DNA from: Euplotes aediculatus
Taxonomy: Eukaryota > Ciliophora > Spirotrichea > Euplotida > Euplotidae
Assembly (NCBI GenBank): GCA_030463445.1
Contig: JAQGFW010013949.1
Location: 1 to 21,752, forward strand
Length of the DNA: 21,752 nucleotides
Reading direction: 5' to 3'
The translations under genes were made by a program, and so were the position numbers. The notes under the pieces are model-generated. The model did not search any database. It saw only the letters and a program-made list of their open reading frames with translations, and was not told the DNA's origin. Below, in pieces: positions 12,101 through 21,100 of the stretch; the first letter of the stretch is position 1; each line of letters opens with the position of its first letter.

Positions 12101-15100
12101 AAATAATTAATATTTTTAATTGGATATTATTAACTTTCATAATACTAAAAAGTTATTATTTATTCCTAAAATATCCACTTTATATTTAAATAAAGTATTC
12201 TTTAAATTTTATTTATCGAGAATTTCAGACTTTATGCTTAAATTATGATTTGATAAGAAAATTTTTTGTTTTTAATTACTATATTCTTAAAATATATAAA
12301 ATATAATTTAAGAATGAAATTATTTTCATTGACCAAATCTCGGAATGATTATAATTTAAACTAGAAATTCGTATTTTTTGGCTTAATAAATTTAAAGCAA
12401 AACTAATTACTCCTATATATCTTGTCCTTCTCCAATCCTATTAAAGTCAACCAGTTAGTAGGTAAAAGATTAGAATGAGGGTTAATATAATTTCGATTAT
12501 AAAATAACTAGGAACTTGATCCAATACTAAATAAATTAAAGTTAAGCTGTAACTAGCAAATACTAACTTAAGAATGATAGATAGTGGAGTTAGTAAACTA
12601 ACATTTTTCTTTGCTTTGTTTCAGTCTTAATATTTATTCGGTATTATAGTTCCAAGCCAGATTCGATCAGAAACTCTCAAATGCTTATGACCAATTGCTA
12701 CACCAATACATTCAAGAAATTTTAAAAAGTAACAGTATTGATCAGTTTACCGACAAACTGGCAAATGAAATAATTGATTCATATTCATATAAAAGCGAAA
12801 TAGTTAATACAAAGCAACTAAATGACTTTAGCTATTTTATGGTGACCACTCTTGGTAAGCAAAATCACTTCATCTCGATATTTGATTGGAAATTGAATTT
12901 ACAATGTCGGTATAAACAGACATTGCGAATATATATCGATGAATTAATGCTCAACTTATAGTCACCATTTTACTTTAAATCATATTTTAATATTGAGTTT
13001 AAAATATTTGGTATTATAGTCTTTTATTTTATTAAAAAATTATAGAGTTTATCAGTAAATCAATATTAATTCTTATGATTTCTACAGTTCAAAAATCATA
13101 TGCGAATTAACGAAATTTGATAGGTATTAACATATAGTGGAGAGAGTATTTAAATGCTTATTAAACTTTTAGAATTGTTATATTTATAAAAGTATACATT
13201 TAGTCAAGCTTGAAATAAACATAAAAATTTTTATGATAAAACAAAGAAATATTATTTAATTAAAAAATAATAGTCAAAATTATTTATTAAAAATAAAATT
13301 AAAGGAACAAAGCACAAAGATAATAAATATATTAGATACTAAAGAATTAGCCTGTAATTATATTTTTAGTTTATTTAATTTAACCATTTCAAAATTAGCT
13401 TATGAATTATTAATAAAATGCTAAATATGATTCATGATTATAATTTATGAAGATTTTAGCAAACTTCATAATATTGAAAATGAAGAGAAGTAAAGTTAAG
13501 TTATTTTGTTTAAAACTGTAAATAATATTATGATAAATTTTCACATAATCAACTTATATAATATATAGCAATTAATTACTACTCTGACGAATCTCTCAAC
13601 AAATATATCAATATGTTTGGAAATCATGATTCAAAGTTCTGGTATGAAAATAAAAATTTAATGCTATTCCATCAAAGTATGATCGAGAAGCATCTTAAGT
13701 CAAAAGTAATACCCACATTTGACTTTTTAATCGATATGAATATTGACGTTCACCAATTTGTAAAAGATATTGACTGGAGTAAAGAAAATTACGATAGACA
13801 GATTGTTGAAGGATTAGTTCTGCACACCTTTAGATATGCTAAGAATATTACTTGATCACAAATGAATAACTCAAATTTATCAAAATCTATATTCGAAAGC
13901 CTTAGCAAATCGAATGCAAAGTACTTTGAACCGATTGATCTCGAGAGCTGTTTCCAAGTCTATCTCAACAAATATTCACATCTCCCTAGACAGTTTCCTG
14001 AATATAAAGAAAATTACGAAGAAGACGAAGAAGAGGATAAACTAACCAAAGACTATTCGAAATGTGGCATTGAGGTCACAATCAAAGATAAATATTGCCT
14101 TCACGAATCACTCTCCAAATCCACTTTTGTTCGAGAATTTGTCTGAGACTGGTTTGATAACAAAATCAATTTGCTAGGCAAAAATTCCAAAAGGATGTTT
14201 GTCGTTGGCGATATGTTTGTTGATGCTGCAATGTGCTACTCTCAAAAACAAGCTATTTTAGAGAAAATTAAACACAAATATAGCATTGACTCTCTGATTA
14301 AAGCACTTGCATTTAGCAAAGAATGATTTCATTTCTTAGAAGGTGTTATTTGTCTGCTTAGATCATGCTACCTCAGCAAAAGCACTTTATTTACAGAAAA
14401 TCAAGATAAAATTGATGATATTAAAAAGGGAGTTTTTGATAACCTAAAATTGATAAATGATATTAAAAATATTGAACAGTTGGGATTTGCTACTCAAGCA
14501 ATTATGCTTGCCACGAGTTTTTATAGTAGACTAAACAACGAAGATAAAGATGAACTAAATGTGATTACTTTAGATTTATTTATAAAACTTCTTGAAAACT
14601 ACATAGTTTATGCAATACCTAATGCTTTTGATATTAACAAAGATACTGCATTTTTAGATCAAAAATTGATTGAGCAAAACAGACAACTTGTTGATAATGA
14701 ATTTAAATTTAGAGATGTCGTGCTTGAAACTCATCAGAAGAATTTAGTGTTTGCAATATGAAAGTTAATAAAGATAAGCAATTTGAATCAGCTATCAATA
14801 ATCAAGACTCAATATAAGTCAGAGCTCTTAAAATCATTAAATCTTGAAACTCACATGCTTGAAAAATGAATAACTTTATTTATTTTAAAATACGTTGACA
14901 TTCCATTCGAAGAAGAGTTTACAGATGAGCTTGTCAATATGCTTTTACTTTTGCAATTTGGACAAGATAGTAATGAATCTGACAGTGAGTTTGAAAGACT
15001 GAGTAAAACCATTCAAAATGTTATCGTCTCAATACATAATTATAATGTCAATGGAAAAATTCACGATTTAAGGTATATCAATTATTTAGTGAACCAACTC

Positions 15101-18100
15101 AAAGATTTAAGAAACAGGCTTGAAATAAATCATAAAAAAGGTACCTTTAATCACAAAGATATCGATTTAATTCAATTTTTAGATTATAGAATTGCATTAA
15201 TTCTCGGAGAACTCTTATACAAGGTTAGATGAAACTCAAGCTTAAATGAGTTAAGACAGAGTAAAAACATCAATTTAATGCTGATCAAAATCTATAAAAC
15301 ATTGGGCTATCTGATGGAAAACGACCAAGATATTTGAGTTAAACTTTGGCACTTTAGTCAAAAGATGTTTTGAATTATGTGGTGGAATCAAATTCTGAAT
15401 AGATACCATGCAGAATTCTTCTTTGGCTGTGTCACAAGACTAAAAGTAAATAAAACAACACAATTTACAATCGACTTATTCTCAAAAGTATGACAAAACA
15501 TTGGAGAAGTTATACTAGAAGAGCTTTCAAAAGAGAATAAAAATAATTCTTTAAAGAACCTTTTTAATTTGTTTAAAGACATTGGAGATAAATATGGCAA
15601 TAAAATGATGTTCAACAATCCAAAAACAAAGAGCATATTTAACTTTCTCACAACAGCTGATATTAATTTAGAAATTGATTTATTTTGAAATCACATTATG
15701 ATCAACAAATATAAAGAGTTAGGTAAGTATAAATTTAACAAATTAAAGATGGAGGACGAGAACAGGACAAAGTGAAAGGAAACGAAAATTATAATCATAT
15801 AAAAGAAGAAAACAAAACTAAAGAATTTAATTTAACACAAAATAAACTACTAAGTTCGATTAAAATCCAAAAACAGTAAGATTATTTTTGAGGATGCTGA
15901 ACTATTTAAATTTTATAAACAATAGACCTAAGAGCTATTTTATAATATATCACATTTAATATTTAGAAATGATGATTCAAGCAAGAATGATAATCAATCT
16001 TTAAAACAAAAGTTTGAAGATAAAATTTTTAATGATTTTTGATTGGTTCTCAAGGAATGAAAAGTAGTTGATATTTTTGAAGAACTTTTAAAATCTATCC
16101 CAAAAGAAATTAGCAAAAAAGAAAATAAAAGATTTGATTCAAAAATATCATTCATATGAAACTTTATTCACAAATCTATTAAATATGTGACAGAGAGAGA
16201 TCAGGATTATCAAAATAGATGGCAGTACCAGTACTTAATGAACATGCTTTTACTCATAGTCAAAAGCGATGTTTTAATGAGAGATCAAGATATAAAGCGA
16301 ATGTTCAATTCTGATATCGCAATTAACTCATGGTTCTTAATTATCAGCAAAGATTGTGATTTCTGCTTTTTTGACAAACACATGAAGTGCATGGTTTATC
16401 AAATACTTACACAGATCTTAAAAGTTGATACAGATTTTACAAGACAAAAGATAATGCAATGGACTTATAACATCGATAAAACAGAAAAACTCATAAACAG
16501 AATTGTTTATTCGATACAGTACTTTACAGATTCAATCATAACAAATAAAAATAACTTTAATCTAAGTGACCATGAAACGGATAGACTTTCTGATTATCAC
16601 GAGATTCATTATTGAATCAAATTTCTGAATATTCTTTGTGACAGCTGTCAAGAATTTCAGGATTACTTAAGAGTTCAGCACAATATAATAAGGAGCTCAA
16701 ACGTAGTTTCAAGCATCGTCACATTAATAAGAGTTTGTCTTAGTTCTGTTAAATATAAATTTGCTTTGAAAATGTGAACACAAGCATTTAAGGCGGCATA
16801 CGCTTTGAACAATCAAATGAATCAAGAAAACAAAGACTTCTTCATGAGCATTCGAACATACGAATTTGTCAAACAAATAATGGAGCTTGGATGATTTTCA
16901 AAAGATAACTATTATTCTATTATTGGAGAAGAGGAAAGTATTCTTAATGCCTCTGTATTTAATAGCAATAAAATGATACTTAAGCTTAAGCTAATGGCAC
17001 TCGAAGTTAGTCACCAAATAATTGATAATGAAAATCGACATGAATTCTTAAATTCAATTGGAAAAGAAATATTAAACACAAATCTGAAAATAGGTTATGC
17101 TCAATTGCTTCACCTAAACAACGGTGCTATGCATTCCAAGTTCTTCGATAAGAATGATAAAATATGAGACAATTTTAATATCCTGATGTTATTCTCTTGA
17201 TACTATCTTAGAGTAAAGATTTCAGATAAAGAAATCAAGGAAAAATAACATTATTCAATTTAATGATACCCAAAACGTATTATTTGAAGCTTCAAAAGTT
17301 GCGAAGATGATCTTCAAAAATTTATTTAAAAGTAAATACTCTGATTTTGGAATCAATGAATACAATAAATACTCTAAAAAAGAAGAATTAGAAGCAGATG
17401 CGCTTAACTTTTATGAAAGCTTTAGCTCCCATATTGAAGTTGTCAGCTTAAAATGTAAGTTAAAATAATATGATGCCAACACTGAATTATTTATATATTA
17501 CTAGATTGAAGATTTTTATTGTAAAATCTATTGTCATCAAATAAAAAAGACTAACATTTATAAAGCTTGATTATTTATTTACATTATAATGAACCAATAT
17601 AAATAAGTTACTGTCATAGATATTTTTAGCTTTTGTTGGAGTATGATATGAAATGAGAAGTTTGAGAGTTTAATAGATTAAATTTATAATTAATCAAATT
17701 TTGATTTTCATTTAGTATATTTAAAAATGTAATGAAGAATTTTTTGTTAGAAATTTAAAAATTTAATTAAAATTTAATTCATTATGGATGTCTGTTGCTC
17801 GATAATCATATTCTCCCATATCCCCATAAGTAAGGAATATGAAAATCCAAATTTTTTATATAAATTATTGTATTTAGGAATCTAAATAAATTTGCTTACT
17901 TAAGATTAAATATTACAATTAATTGATTCTGCTAAATTATATTATCGAAGATGTTTAAAAGCTCTTTAATCTTTTAACCCTCTCTGAGTCTTGTAATGTC
18001 AAATTTATATTATTTAATTTTTTATTCAAAAATTGACTCATTTTGATATATTTAATTTTAATTCACATATTACTGATTTATGATTGCATTTTTGGATTGA

Positions 18101-21100
18101 ATTCATTGATAAAAGCCTTTTGATAATTAAGAATATAATTTTCTTACGTTTAAAATGAATGATCTGTAGGATTTTTGAATTATTGCAAATAGCTTCTATC
18201 ATTTATATTTTAAACGAATTTCAACATAAAGTATGAAGTAATTAAGAAAAATAAATTCATTAAAAACAAATTATTTATTTTTAAATTTCAAGATTATTAC
18301 CACAATTTAGCAGTATTTAAATATTTCAAATAATAAAAAGAAATTGTTTGTTCATGAAATTAGTTACAAGCTTATTTATTGACTTAAAATGAATGGATAG
18401 TCATTCATAGCACTATTTTTGTAAATTTAATTTTTTATTTAGTACATAATGATTTATTACTAGATCAATCAAAGACTGACCCATTCTTAAACTTCAAAAT
18501 AAATAATTCTGATCAAATAAACGAAGATAGCCAGGCGGTCGTAGTTACAAAATACTTTGCTATACCTCCAAGATTTTTATTGATTACCCAAAAGCAAAAA
18601 ACTAACTTTTGGACTGAACTCAAATCTGATGATCCAAAGGTTTTTTGAAAATTGTTACTGAAGTATGGATTAGAAATTAACAAGGAGTTGAGTATAATGG
18701 AAAGGATTCAGAATTCTAAGTATATTCTTCCTGATTCAATAAAAAGAGCAAATTGGCTAGAAATGTTCTTAGCATTGCTAGTCTTTATTATTAATCTTAT
18801 CATATTCTTTGGCTATAGAGTAAATAGTATTAATAATTCAATAGAACTTCAAATTTTTAACTCAAAAGCAGCTACTTATGTTTTTGTCTATGGCATTGGC
18901 AGTTTGATTTGTTTAGGATACTTTTATATCATAGTGATCCGGTTGATAATCATTTTTCTAATAAACTGGGGAGAATTTACAGTATCTTATGACAAGAAAA
19001 AAAAGGCTTACAAAGCAATCCCCAGATACGCATGGAATATCCTTGTATTAATATACAAATGGACACTGCTGATTGTTCAAAGTCTTGATCTGTGGTGCTT
19101 GATTCCGTGCTTTATATTTGCAATGCTTGGAATGACCGTTCGTTTCTACTACTTTGTATTCTGCATTATCGTTGCTATTATTTACGTGGATAGTCTAATG
19201 GAGGTTATTTTAGCTATCTGGGTGCCAAAATACAGAATTGCTTGGACTTTATTACTGACGCTTGGCGTTCTCTACATTTACGCAGCACTATCGTTTACCC
19301 AGTTTAGAGACGATTACAGTAATAATATACCAAACTCTTGTGACTCAGTATATAACTGTCTAATCACAATTTCAGACCAGTGGTACAAGAACAATGCCTT
19401 AGGAGGATTTCTTTCAGCGCAAGTTCCAGCAATTGTGCAAAACAGCACTTTCAAAGTAAATTGGGGAAGGTTCTTCTTCGATCTGATATTCTTCATTGCA
19501 GTCCCGACTCTGCTCGTCAATATCGTTTCTGGTATTATCATCGATAACTTTGGAGAAAGAAGAAGCAAAAGAGACGAACTGAGAGAGTATCAACTATCTA
19601 GATGTTTTGTTTGTGGAAAACTAGACAACGACATCTTAGACTTCAGCCACCACACAAAGTACTTGCACAACTGCTGGGACTACGTTTACTACATCGGCAT
19701 CCTCAAAAATACTGAATTTAAAGATCTTAAGGACTCCACTGACATTTATGTGAAGAAGATGATTGAAAGCAATAACTCTGAGTGGTTCCCTTGTTATTAC
19801 AATAATGATTCTTCTATCAGCACAGCCATTCAAGAGATTTCAACAAAACAAGATGGACTAGAGAAAAATACAAAAGATAGCTTCTGCAAACTGGAAGAGA
19901 AGATTGAAAAGTTAAAAGAGGAGATAAATTCTAAGATAAAGTCTGAACTTGAATCCAAACTTGAAATTCAATTCAAAAAGATCAAAGACTTGCTAAAAAA
20001 GTAAAAATCTTGTTTTTAAAGCTTCAAATCAGATTTATTTTCCTTAAATGATTGACATATGCGATAAAAATGACTTAATTGTTAAGCTAAAGATATACCT
20101 CGAGTCTTATATAAATAAAAACTCAACATAAAATGGTAAATAGCCTTCAAATTGGATCTTAATTGTGTTTATTTTGCATCAAAATTCTAATAGCTATTAA
20201 AACAAAACTAATATATTAGTACCTTACAAATAAATTTACCTTACTATCCTTGCTTTAAAGTATATAATAATTTAAATAAAACGAAAGATAAATTTTGTAA
20301 TTAATTTATCAGTAAAAACTAAATTCAAATAAAATTTATGATTTTGAATTTTATTACAAAGCAGACATCCTAATAGAATTAAAGAATAATCAGAAATAAT
20401 ATATTAAAATAAGTACAAGTAAAAATATTATATAATAAAATAGAATTCGTAAATCTAATGAACATGTAATTCCAAATTAATATCATAAAAGTTAAATAAT
20501 AATTAATAAAAGCAAATGTATTAAATCAATTTACTTTATTTATCTAGCTTTAATATCATTTTTGTATATCACTTTTATTGCTTTTATTTTACTTTTTTCT
20601 TAAAGTAATCATTATAATTATCCAATTTATTTAAGTGCTCTATTCGGATTAAGCAAACTTTATATGATGAAATTTATATAAATATATGATAATGCTCAAT
20701 TAAATTTATACTCTAGTCCGTAATCTTTTAAATAATTTCTTTATCGTTTTATAAAGAGATAAAGCAATCCTTATTCCTACAATAATTTATTAACAGAAAT
20801 AAAACTAAATTTTGTTTAAGTTAGATGATAAAATTTTAGAATAATTGATAGCTTTAAATGTTACTAGATTATTTGTTACAAAATTCATAATGTAAATATA
20901 AGTAATATTTTAATTCTAAATAATCAATAATTTTAATGTTTAATTAAAATCTCTCAAATCGCATACTATATTTAAAGCTGTGCTTTATAACATTTTGATA
21001 GATGTTTCATTCGATATATAATATTCAAATTGGAGAATAATAATTTGAAATCAAAAGTTGATATTAAAACTCCTAAACATTTGAGTTTAGCTCAATTTAT

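Noticed and set aside
12855-12961. Continuation of exon 14 to TAG
   Set aside because: Using it would end the protein before the solenoid; the GTAAGC donor at 12855 joins exon 15 in phase.
15388-15651. Minus-strand open frame of 87 codons
   Set aside because: It is the antisense shadow of exon 15.
19314-19833. Two minus-strand open frames of 84 and 65 codons
   Set aside because: Both are antisense to the pore and zinc-site coding sequence, with no independent support.
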